From positions 186,001-250,000 of the forward strand of contig CAWFPR010000005.1 in NCBI GenBank assembly GCA_963817635.1: 64,000 nt of DNA. The letters run 5' to 3'. The stretch's first letter is position 1, and each line of letters opens with the position of its first letter. The notes beneath the pieces were generated by a model. The model saw only the letters and a list, made by a program, of their open reading frames with translations, was not told the origin of the DNA and searched no databases. Origin of the DNA: CAWFPR01 sp963817635. GTDB lineage: Bacteria; Acidobacteriota; Vicinamibacteria; Vicinamibacterales; 2-12-FULL-66-21. A program made the position numbers and the translations under genes. This document shows, piece after piece, positions 16,829 to 23,945 of this stretch.

Positions 16829-18997
16829 CTACCAGCGTGCCGATGGGAACGGCGCGGTTGAGCCCGTGCCCTTGCTCTGGCCGGAGCCGCCCTTCGCTTT
16901 TTCGATCTCGTTCTGGTAGTCGGTCTGCGCCTGCTTCAGGCGGTCGGCGGCTTCGGCGAGCGCCTGGTTCCGCTTCTTGTCCTCGTCGGCCTTCTTGCGC
17001 GCGATCTCGGCGGATTTCTTCGCGACCTCCGCCTCGCGGCTCGCACGCTCCTTGCTGACCTTTTCCGCCGCGATCCGGGCCTTCTCCGCCTTCTCGGCCT
17101 CAGCCTTCGCCTCGGCGGCCTGCTGCTTCTCTTCGGCCGCGCGCTTCTTCGCCTCGGCTTCCGCCGCCTTCTTCTCCTCCTTGCGCTGCTTCTCGAGGGC
17201 TTTCTTCTGCTCCTTCGTCAGCGCAGGCACCGGGGCCGGTGTGACCGCCACGGTCGCGGTCTGCGCCGGCGACGAGGCCGTCGTCACAGGCGCCTTCGGC
17301 AGCGCCGCGGGAGTCGTGACCGGCAGCGCCGCTGGCGCCGCGATTACGGGTACGGTCGGCACCGCCGCCGGCGGCGGCGTGCGCTGCACGGCCGGAGGTG
17401 GCGCGACGGGAGTCACCACGGCAGGCTTCGCCTGGGGCTCGGGCGAGGAGACCGTCGCGTCGGCGCGCGGGCTCTTCTTCGCCGGGGCCGGGGCCGGGGC
17501 CGGTTTCACGGGCGCCGGAACTGGCGCCGCGTGCGTGTCGGCGGGCACGACGACCTGCCGGGCCTCTGGCGCGGGATCCTGCCCGCCGGAGGGACGCGTT
17601 CCAGGCGTGACGGGGTAGCGCGGCGATCCGACATACGCGTCAGGACTGGGGAACGACTTGGCGGGCCGGCCGAGATACGGCTCGACGAGCGACGGCAGGC
17701 CTTCGGACGCGCCCATCTGGCCGCGGCGGATGATCGAAGGCGTGATCATCACGACGAGTTCGGTCTGGTTCTTCTGGTTCGCCTTGCTCTGGAACAGCTT
17801 GCCGAGAATCGGAATGTCGCCGATGCCCGGGATCTTCGACATCGTGTTGGTCAGCGTGTTGTTCATCAACCCCGCGATCACGAAGGTCTGACCGTCGCGC
17901 AGCTCCACCTCGGTCTCGGTGCGGCGGGTCGAAAGCGCCGGGATCCGGAAGCCGTTCACCAGGACAGCATTCGCGAAGTCCAGCGAACTGACCTCCGGCT
18001 TGACCTTGATGTGCAGCAGATCGCCGCCAAGCACCGTCGGCGTGAAGCTGAGACGCACGCCGAATTCCTTGAACATGATCGTCACGGAGTTGTTGCCGTT
18101 GCTCGACTGCACGACCGGATAGGGGTACTCACCGCCCGCCAGGAAGCTGGCTTCCTTGCCGTTGGTGGCGATCAGGTTCGGTTCGGCCAGGCTCTGGAAG
18201 AGGCCCTTGTTCGACAGCGCGCGGACGACGCCGCCGAGCCCTTCCTTCGAGTTGAAGACGAAGAGATTCAGGAAGTCGCTGAAGACCAGGCCCTTGTCCT
18301 GGTCGAAGTTGGGCGACGGCACGCCCGAAGGAGCGACGCGGCCGGACCAGTCCTGCTTGAACCCGTCCACGAAGAAGCTGGCGCCAAGCTCCTGCATCGC
18401 GCTGCGGCTCACTTCCGCGAAGCGCACGCGCAACATCACCTGGTTCGAGGCGACGCCTTCCTGCTGCTTGAGCAGGTTGACGACGTTTTCCTTCTTCTCG
18501 ACGTAGCCGCCGGCCACGTCAGCCGCCTTGTCGACGACGTACTGGCTCGTCACGGTGCCCGAGATGACGACATCCTTGCCGCTGCCGGCAACCGAAATAG
18601 TCTCGCCGGGGAAGAGCGACTTGTACTGTTCGGTGAGGGCCGTGAGATCGCGCCGTACGGTGACCTCGAAGGTCTTGATCGCGCCGCTGTGGTCCCAGAC
18701 GAACAGGGAAATCGTGCCGGGCTGCTTGCCGTGAATGAGCAGCTGCGAAGGGCCCGTGACCATCGCGTCCGCGATGTCCGGCACCGTGAGCGACACCCGG
18801 ACGATCTGCGTGCCGACGTTCAGGATCGTGGACCGGCCCACCAGCAGGTCGACCTGGGAGCTGTCCGCGGGCGCCGTCACGGCACCGCCGCCGCCGAAAC
18901 CTGGCGCTGGCGCCTGCCGGGCCTGCGGGGCCGCGACGAGAATCACGATGATGAAGCCGGCCAGGGCCGGGATGAACCTGTGTAGCCGCGGGGTCAT
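16829..18997 (-). CDS. cpaC: Tad pilus secretin CpaC/RcpA with a long coiled-coil tail
   Basis: The outer-membrane secretin through which the Flp pilus exits, 722 residues. It has a signal peptide (FIPALAGFIIVILVAAPQA), a pilus-assembly N-terminal domain near 45-115, a BON-like part near 125-175, and the secretin core near 190-430 with VMLRVRFAEVSRSAMQELG and the signature IPGIGDIPILGKLFQ. Residues about 460-590 are Pro/Ala-rich. The last 130 or so are Lys/Glu/Ala-rich coiled coil (EKQRKEEKKAAEAEAKKRA), not a normal secretin part. I chose the ATG at 18997 because GGAGG lies about 5 nt upstream; an in-frame start six codons earlier lacks a site. Confidence 0.92.
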   Translation of the reverse strand: MTPRLHRFIPALAGFIIVILVAAPQARQAPAPGFGGGGAVTAPADSSQVDLLVGRSTILNVGTQIVRVSLTVPDIADAMVTGPSQLLIHGKQPGTISLFVWDHSGAIKTFEVTVRRDLTALTEQYKSLFPGETISVAGSGKDVVISGTVTSQYVVDKAADVAGGYVEKKENVVNLLKQQEGVASNQVMLRVRFAEVSRSAMQELGASFFVDGFKQDWSGRVAPSGVPSPNFDQDKGLVFSDFLNLFVFNSKEGLGGVVRALSNKGLFQSLAEPNLIATNGKEASFLAGGEYPYPVVQSSNGNNSVTIMFKEFGVRLSFTPTVLGGDLLHIKVKPEVSSLDFANAVLVNGFRIPALSTRRTETEVELRDGQTFVIAGLMNNTLTNTMSKIPGIGDIPILGKLFQSKANQKNQTELVVMITPSIIRRGQMGASEGLPSLVEPYLGRPAKSFPSPDAYVGSPRYPVTPGTRPSGGQDPAPEARQVVVPADTHAAPVPAPVKPAPAPAPAKKSPRADATVSSPEPQAKPAVVTPVAPPPAVQRTPPPAAVPTVPVIAAPAALPVTTPAALPKAPVTTASSPAQTATVAVTPAPVPALTKEQKKALEKQRKEEKKAAEAEAKKRAAEEKQQAAEAKAEAEKAEKARIAAEKVSKERASREAEVAKKSAEIARKKADEDKKRNQALAEAADRLKQAQTDYQNEIEKAKGGSGQSKGTGSTAPFPSARW

Positions 18998-19024
18998 AGC
19001 TCCTCCGAGTTCCAAGTGCTTCGA

Positions 19025-19897
19025 TTACCTGATGATTTCCGAGACGCGCTTGTCGCCGCGGATCATCTCGACCGTCGGCACAGGCACGGCCGCCGGCGCG
19101 GCCGGCGTCTGCGGCAGGGTCACGATCGGGCCGCCTGTCTTCGGGTGGTACGTCCGGGGCCCGGTGGGTGCGGCCGCCGCACGTACCGTACCCATCAGCA
19201 CCGACGGCTTCATGCCCGGGGTTTCGGGCGATTCGGTGTCGAGCGGATTGCGCAGCGCGAGCTGGATCTTGCCCTCGGTGCTGGCGAGCGCGACGCGCTC
19301 GGCCTGAGCCGGCGTCACGAGCAGCGTGACGACCGTCACGGCGATTGGCTTGCCGCCGTTGTCCTGGTCCTGCTCCATCCGCGTGCCTGCCGTCACGACC
19401 TGCACGTTGGACAGCACCACTTTCGACATCGTGTCGTTCGCCTGGTTCGAGGGGCTTGCGGTGGCGACGAGATCGACGCGCGTGCCCGGCAGCACGTAGC
19501 CCGCCACGCCGATGACCTCATCGACGCGGACCGACACCGCGCGCATGCCCTCGGGAATCACCGGCGGCAGGCCCGAACCGGCTTCCTTCGACGCCAGCTT
19601 GGCGTTCAGGACCGGCTCGTTCTTCACGATGGCGACGATCAGGCCGCGGCCGAGCACCTGATCGACCTGCGAGAACGTCCCGTCGGGCGCCTGACCCTGC
19701 GGGAAGTTGACGATGCGCAGGTCGTCCTGCTTGAGTTCTGCCCCGAGCCGGAGATCGGAGGCGGCCACCACCACCGGCTGCGTCGGGGCGGCCACGGACT
19801 TCACCGGCTGGTTCTGCATGAAATTGTAGGTGGCATACGCGAGGCCGCCGCCGGCCAGAATCGCGAGCGCAAGCACCGTGAAAATTCTGTTACGCAT
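19025..19897 (-). CDS. cpaB: Flp pilus assembly protein CpaB/RcpC
   Basis: A 290-residue periplasmic protein. It starts MRNRIFTVLALAILAGGGLA, a signal-anchor. The SAF/AFP-III-like domain follows: VVVAASDLRLGAELKQDDL, PQGQAPDGTFSQVDQVLGR, and the family motif MRAVSVRVDEVIGVAGYVLPG in two pieces. RcpC-type sequence (VVTLLVTPAQAERVALAS) comes next. CpaB helps stabilise the secretin. The chosen ATG at 19897 has GGGGA upstream. It lies 27 nt before cpaC. Confidence 0.93.
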   Translation of the reverse strand: MRNRIFTVLALAILAGGGLAYATYNFMQNQPVKSVAAPTQPVVVAASDLRLGAELKQDDLRIVNFPQGQAPDGTFSQVDQVLGRGLIVAIVKNEPVLNAKLASKEAGSGLPPVIPEGMRAVSVRVDEVIGVAGYVLPGTRVDLVATASPSNQANDTMSKVVLSNVQVVTAGTRMEQDQDNGGKPIAVTVVTLLVTPAQAERVALASTEGKIQLALRNPLDTESPETPGMKPSVLMGTVRAAAAPTGPRTYHPKTGGPIVTLPQTPAAPAAVPVPTVEMIRGDKRVSEIIR

Positions 19898-20008
19898 GTG
19901 AGATCCCCTAATCCCGGCGTTCACGTGGTCGAACGTCCGGCTGGCGCCCCGGACGCCGGGCGGAACGCTGGGTCCCGCGCGGAAGTGAGGGCCTGCCCTA
20001 TCGCGGCG

Positions 20009-20524
20009 CTAACGCATGAGCACCGCGAGCATGGAGCCGATGGCAATCGCCGGCCCGTAGGCGAAGCGGTTCGATTCGGTTGCGCCCTCGAGGTTCTGCT
20101 TCGCATCCGAGGGGGCCGCGATGAGGCGCCCCGTGCCGGCAAGGGTGGCGCCGAGCCGCCGCCGCCGGAGCGCGACCGCGACAGCCAGCACGCCGCCGGC
20201 TATCGCGGTAAACAGGAACGCACTCACCACCAGTGCGGGTCCGACGACTGCGCCGACGGCGGCCATCAACTTCACGTCGCCGGCGCCGGTAGCGCCGAGC
20301 GCGTGCCCCGGCAGCATCAACGCCAGGCCGAGCGCGAAGCCGGCCAGTGATGCCACCACCGAGACACCGCTCAACCCGGTCGCCGCCAGCCCGACCCCAA
20401 TCCCGGCCATCGTCGCGGTCAGGAGGTTCGGGATGCGGCGCGACCGGATGTCCACCACGCTCGCGGTCAACACACCGGAGGCGAGCGCGGCAAACGCGAT
20501 GTCAGAAAGCGGCAGCAATCGCAT
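20009..20524 (-). CDS. cpaA: Prepilin peptidase CpaA/TadV (A24 family)
   Basis: A membrane aspartyl protease that cleaves Flp prepilins, about 171 residues. The first catalytic Asp is in VVDIRSRRIPN and the second in the GxGD motif GATGAGDVKLMAAVG. About five to six hydrophobic segments are visible. I favour the ATG at 20524 (CTGGA 6 nt upstream), which overlaps the end of the first flp gene by 23 nt; an ATG at 20554 would add ten residues. Confidence 0.9.
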   Translation of the reverse strand: MRLLPLSDIAFAALASGVLTASVVDIRSRRIPNLLTATMAGIGVGLAATGLSGVSVVASLAGFALGLALMLPGHALGATGAGDVKLMAAVGAVVGPALVVSAFLFTAIAGGVLAVAVALRRRRLGATLAGTGRLIAAPSDAKQNLEGATESNRFAYGPAIAIGSMLAVLMR

Positions 20525-20693
20525 TCCAGAACACCGCGTGAATGGTGTTGCCAACCATCGTCACAGCCCCCAGGGCGATGAGCGCGATCAGCGCCGCGAG
20601 CATTCCGTACTCGAGGAGGTCCTGGCCATCCTCCGAGTGCCGGAACCTGGCGCTCGCGATTCGCTTGATCGTCGTCATTGCTGCGTACTGCAT
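20502..20693 (-). CDS. flp: Flp-type pilin subunit
   Basis: A 63-residue type IVb pilin. A basic leader ends in SEDG, and cleavage is expected before QDLLEYGMLAALIALIALG, giving Glu at +5 and Tyr at +6, the Flp hallmark. GAGGA lies 6 nt before the ATG. It is encoded directly ahead of the prepilin peptidase that would process it. It has a longer leader than the neighbouring pilin. Confidence 0.92.
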   Translation of the reverse strand: MQYAAMTTIKRIASARFRHSEDGQDLLEYGMLAALIALIALGAVTMVGNTIHAVFWNAIAAAF

Positions 20694-20709
20694 GGCTGGT
20701 CCTCGTCAG

Positions 20710-20734
20710 GCACGACGGCAAACGACCGCCGTGC
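20710..20734 (-). other. Imperfect hairpin between the two pilin genes
   Basis: GCACGACGG (20710-20718) faces CCGCCGTGC (20726-20734), nine positions with one mismatch. In multi-pilin operons such structures often lower expression of downstream genes relative to the first pilin. That role here is inference. Confidence 0.35.
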
Positions 20735-20844
20735 GAGATGCCCAAGTGACGTGCACGACGTATGCCGCGCGACGTGCGACGGACGTTCCGCGCGATGTCC
20801 GCGCGGTGTCCGTCGCCCGCCGGTCCGGACGCTACGCCGCGCCG

Positions 20845-21018
20845 CTAGCCGAGCTGAGCCGCGATCGCGCCGAAGATGTTGTTCACGGCTCCGCCGGCCA
20901 GACCGACCGCACCGATGGCGATGAGCGCGATCAGGGCGACGAGCAGCGCGTACTCGAGCAGGTCCTGCCCTTCATCTTCACGAGCGAACGACTTGAGGAG
21001 CGTTACGAGCTGAGACAT
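20845..21018 (-). CDS. flp: Flp-type pilin subunit, first gene of the Tad operon
   Basis: A 57-residue type IVb pilin, MSQLVTLLKSFAREDEG then cleavage before QDLLEYALLVALIALIAIG, with Glu +5 and Tyr +6. The mature part is a single hydrophobic helix plus a short tail. GGGAGGA stands 4-5 nt before the ATG, the strongest ribosome-binding site in the operon, so this is probably the major pilin. A sigma-54 promoter candidate lies about 110 nt upstream. The long upstream frame extension is not used. Confidence 0.93.
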   Translation of the reverse strand: MSQLVTLLKSFAREDEGQDLLEYALLVALIALIAIGAVGLAGGAVNNIFGAIAAQLG

Positions 21019-21129
21019 TGAATCCTCCCGGTGTTGTGGTGCACCGCGGTGCGCGGTGCGATGTTGCGGCGCGGCCGCATGCCTTGTGAGTTGGGAGCGG
21101 CCACTCGCCGCACCACGCACGCCCATATC

Positions 21130-21144
21130 GCAACGGCTGTGCCA
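21130..21144 (-). promoter_or_regulatory. Near-consensus sigma-54 promoter of the Tad/Flp operon
   Basis: On the minus strand the sequence reads TGGCACAGCCGTTGC, matching TGGCAC-N5-TTGC with exact GG-N10-GC spacing. Transcription would start near 21118, about 100 nt before the first pilin. The rest of the 21019-21501 gap holds no gene that I can support. It carries only GC-rich sequence with short inverted repeats such as GTGGTGCACCGCGGTGC next to the pilin. Confidence 0.6.
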
Positions 21145-21501
21145 CGACACCCGGCCATGTCCGCATGGAGGCGCTCAAGTCGTTCTGAATGCGACGGGTT
21201 ACCGTCGATGTCCGGCGGCGCCGTCCCCGCCCGCCAGGCCAGCTCGCGCGGGGCGCGGCGCGTCACTTTCGTAAGCGCCGCCGCGAAATTCGTGGCTCCC
21301 GCCGGCGCCTGGAGGGCCGCCGGCCGGACCGCGCCTCCCCAGTGCGTGTCTTTGCCAGCGTTTAGCGCCATCCGGAGGCCGACGACGATCGGCACACGCA
21401 TTGCCATTGCGGTGGGAGTCGCACCCTGCGATGCGGCTGCCGTGCGGCCCATCGCCCCGCCGGCGGAAGGCGGATCCATCGAAGGCGACCTGGGCGGACA
21501 C

Positions 21502-21765
21502 ATGAAACGTGGATTCCGGCAAGCCATCGTCTCGGTGGTCGTGTTCGGTGCGGTGCTCGCGATACTCGTGTCGATCGACGAGCGCGTGCGCGATCGATTC
21601 AACGATCTGGTCGCCGGCGGAGGCCTCTCGTCGTGGGGGAATCGCGCCGCGGATCTCGGGCAGGCCGTTGTGGAGGCCCTGCGCTCTCAGAGCAACGAGA
21701 ACGCGCCGCTGGTGGTCTTTGCCGCCGTGGGCGGCGTGCTCTTGTTGTTCATGTGGAAAAGTTGA
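21502..21765 (+). CDS. Small predicted membrane protein, 87 residues
   Basis: I do not recognise a family. It has two hydrophobic segments, QAIVSVVVFGAVLAILVSI at residues about 7-25 and PLVVFAAVGGVLLLFMW at the C-terminus, with a soluble Gly/Ala/Arg loop between. The start at 21502 is the first ATG after the long intergenic stretch. The stop lies 11 nt before the next gene, so the two are probably co-transcribed, divergently from the Tad operon. A pilus-related role is possible by position only. Confidence 0.6.
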   Translation: MKRGFRQAIVSVVVFGAVLAILVSIDERVRDRFNDLVAGGGLSSWGNRAADLGQAVVEALRSQSNENAPLVVFAAVGGVLLLFMWKS

Positions 21766-21776
21766 GAAGCTGACCG

Positions 21777-23789
21777 ATGCCACTCGTTCTCGCACTCGAA
21801 CCCGACCAGCGGCAGGCCGCGATCATCAAGCGCCTGATCCAGCAGGTGAAAGCCGATCTCGTGCTCGTCGATTCGCGCGACGCGGCCGTGTCGGCGCTCG
21901 CCGCCGGAGTACCCGACGTCGTGCTGCTGACGGCGCTGCTCTCGCCCCGCGACGAAGAAGAGCTCGTCAGGCAGGTGCGATCGCTCACGGCCGCGGAGCA
22001 TCTCCAGATCCACACGATTCCGCAACTCGCCTCGAGCGGTTCCGAACAGGATCCACGCCAGGACGGGACGGGACAGGGCCTGCTGCGCCGGTTCCGGAAA
22101 AAGAAGGAGGCCGAGCCGATACAGGGCTGCGATCCAGACCTGTTCGCGGCGGAGGTGCGGGCGTTCCTCGAACGCGCCGCTGAACTGAAGTCGGAAGCCA
22201 CCGCCCACCCCGTCGCGCGGCCGCAACGCGCGCAGAGCATTCAAGCCACGCCGGTGGCGCCCGAAGAGGCCGAGACGGCATCCACCGACCCGTCGTCGGC
22301 CTGGTCTTCGCCGTTCGAATGGCGCCACGCCGAAGCACCGCAGCCGCAGGCCGCTCCTCCCGCCGAGCCGCAGCCCGCCCGGCGCGAGGGGCTCGTGAGC
22401 ACTCTGCCGCTGGCTGTCGTCGCCGAGGAGGAAGATCAGCGCCGCGCGGCGGATGTCGCCGCCCGGTCCGAACGGCAGAAGGCGGACGTCGAGAACGAAG
22501 AAGCCGAAGCTGCGCCCGCGCGAGCCCGTGAGGCGGCCGACAAGGAGCGGGCAGAAGCCGACGCCGCCCGGGAACGCGAGCGGGTGCAGCGGAAAGCCGA
22601 GGCCGCAGCCAACGCCGAACGCGAACGGCTCCGACTCGAGGCCGAAGCGGCGACCAAGGCCGAGCGCGAGCGCCTGCAGAAGGAAGCCGAAGCTGCGGTC
22701 AAGGCCGAGCGCGAACGGCTGCGGCTGAAGGCCGAAGCGGCCGCCAAGGCGGAACATGAACGCCTGCGCAAGGAAGCCGAAGCGGCCGCCAACGCCGAGC
22801 GCGAACGCCTGCAGAAGGAAGCCGAAGCTGCGATCAAGGCCGAGCGCGAACGGCTGCGGCTGAAGGCCGAAGCCGAAGCGAAGGTCCAGGCTAAAGCCGC
22901 GGCGAAGGTTCGCGCCGAGGCGGAGGCAGCCCTGCGCGCCGAACGCGAGCGGCTGCGCGTGGAAGCCGAAGCCGCCGCGAAGGCTGAACGCGAACGCCTG
23001 CGCCTGGAAGCCGAAGCCGCGGCAAAGGCCGAACGCGAACGCCTGCGCCTGAAAGCCGAAGCCGCCGCGAAGGCTGAACGCGAACGCCTGCGCCTGGAAG
23101 CCGAGGCCGCCGCGAAGGCTGAACGCGAACGTCTGCGCCTCGGAGCCGAAGCGGCGGCGAAGGCCGAGCTCGAACGCCTGTTCCTTGAAGCCGAAGCGGC
23201 CGCACGGGCCGAGCGCGAACGCCTGCGCGTCGAAGCCGAATCCGCCGCGAAGGCTGAACGCGAACGTCTGCGGCTGGAAGCCGACGCCAGGGCCCAGGCC
23301 GAAGCCGCGGCGAAGGCCCGCGCCCAGGCCGAGAAAGCGCTGCGCGCCGAACACCAACGCCTGCGCCTCGAAGCCGAGGCCGCCGCCAGGGCCGAACAGG
23401 AGCGCCTCAAAGCCGAAGCCGCCGCCCAGGCAGAACGTGAACGCGCCCGGCTGGACGCGGCGGCCGCGGCCGCGGCGGTCGACGACGTGTTCGCGGCGTT
23501 CCGCGAGGAGGCCGACACCGAACGCGGTGTCTTCATGCACATGCCGATCGCGCTGTGGGCGCGCCGCGAAGCGGCTGCGCCACGGCCCGAGGCAGTCACC
23601 GATCGAGAGCTGCACGACCTGCTCGCGCGCTTCGCCCTGCCGACAGAAGTCGCCAACGTGGCTTACGCCAGTGGCTGCCATATCCGCCGGGTTCGCGTCC
23701 CGGCTCCGTCGGGCGCCGCACGCCAGCGCGCGGCGCACCCGGTGATCCTCTCGAGGCGGGCCCTCGAAGACATGCGCGGCGCGCGCTAG
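21777..23789 (+). CDS. Receiver-like N-terminus fused to a long 15-residue-repeat coiled coil
   Basis: A 670-residue protein. Residues 1-75 resemble a response-regulator receiver fold (VLALEPDQRQAAIIKRLI; GVPDVVLLTALLSP), but the position of the phospho-acceptor Asp is Thr, so it is probably not phosphorylated. Residues about 180-240 are linker. Residues about 270-560 are near-perfect 15-residue units of the type AEAAAKAERERLRLE, a highly charged long helix. The last 90 residues are globular (VDDVFAAFREEADTERGVF ... LLARFALPTEVANVAYASG). There is no signal peptide. It lies next to the Tad operon and could be a cytoplasmic spacer or scaffold. The function is not known. Confidence 0.75.
   Translation: MPLVLALEPDQRQAAIIKRLIQQVKADLVLVDSRDAAVSALAAGVPDVVLLTALLSPRDEEELVRQVRSLTAAEHLQIHTIPQLASSGSEQDPRQDGTGQGLLRRFRKKKEAEPIQGCDPDLFAAEVRAFLERAAELKSEATAHPVARPQRAQSIQATPVAPEEAETASTDPSSAWSSPFEWRHAEAPQPQAAPPAEPQPARREGLVSTLPLAVVAEEEDQRRAADVAARSERQKADVENEEAEAAPARAREAADKERAEADAARERERVQRKAEAAANAERERLRLEAEAATKAERERLQKEAEAAVKAERERLRLKAEAAAKAEHERLRKEAEAAANAERERLQKEAEAAIKAERERLRLKAEAEAKVQAKAAAKVRAEAEAALRAERERLRVEAEAAAKAERERLRLEAEAAAKAERERLRLKAEAAAKAERERLRLEAEAAAKAERERLRLGAEAAAKAELERLFLEAEAAARAERERLRVEAESAAKAERERLRLEADARAQAEAAAKARAQAEKALRAEHQRLRLEAEAAARAEQERLKAEAAAQAERERARLDAAAAAAAVDDVFAAFREEADTERGVFMHMPIALWARREAAAPRPEAVTDRELHDLLARFALPTEVANVAYASGCHIRRVRVPAPSGAARQRAAHPVILSRRALEDMRGAR
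22590..23450 (+). repeat. 45-bp tandem repeats inside the coiled-coil gene
   Basis: Imperfect 45-bp units built on GAAGCCGAAGCCGCC and GCTGAACGCGAACGCCTG run back to back, each encoding one 15-residue heptad-like unit. Unit-to-unit identity is highest between about 22960 and 23160. Expansion and contraction by recombination or read collapse in assembly are both likely here. Confidence 0.8.
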
Positions 23790-23945
23790 TCCAGGTCGGC
23801 ACGCCGGATCGCGAATGTCGCGCATTCTGCACCGGGCACGCCGGACCCGGGATGCAGAAACCGCGCGGACGCCGGCCGTCGATCCGGACAGTTCGCGCAG
23901 AATGGCCGTTTTCCACACGGCACTGCGATTGAACGCACGTCGCAG

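Noticed and set aside
22590..23450. CRISPR array
   Set aside because: The 45-bp units are contiguous, with no unique spacers, and encode an in-frame coiled coil.
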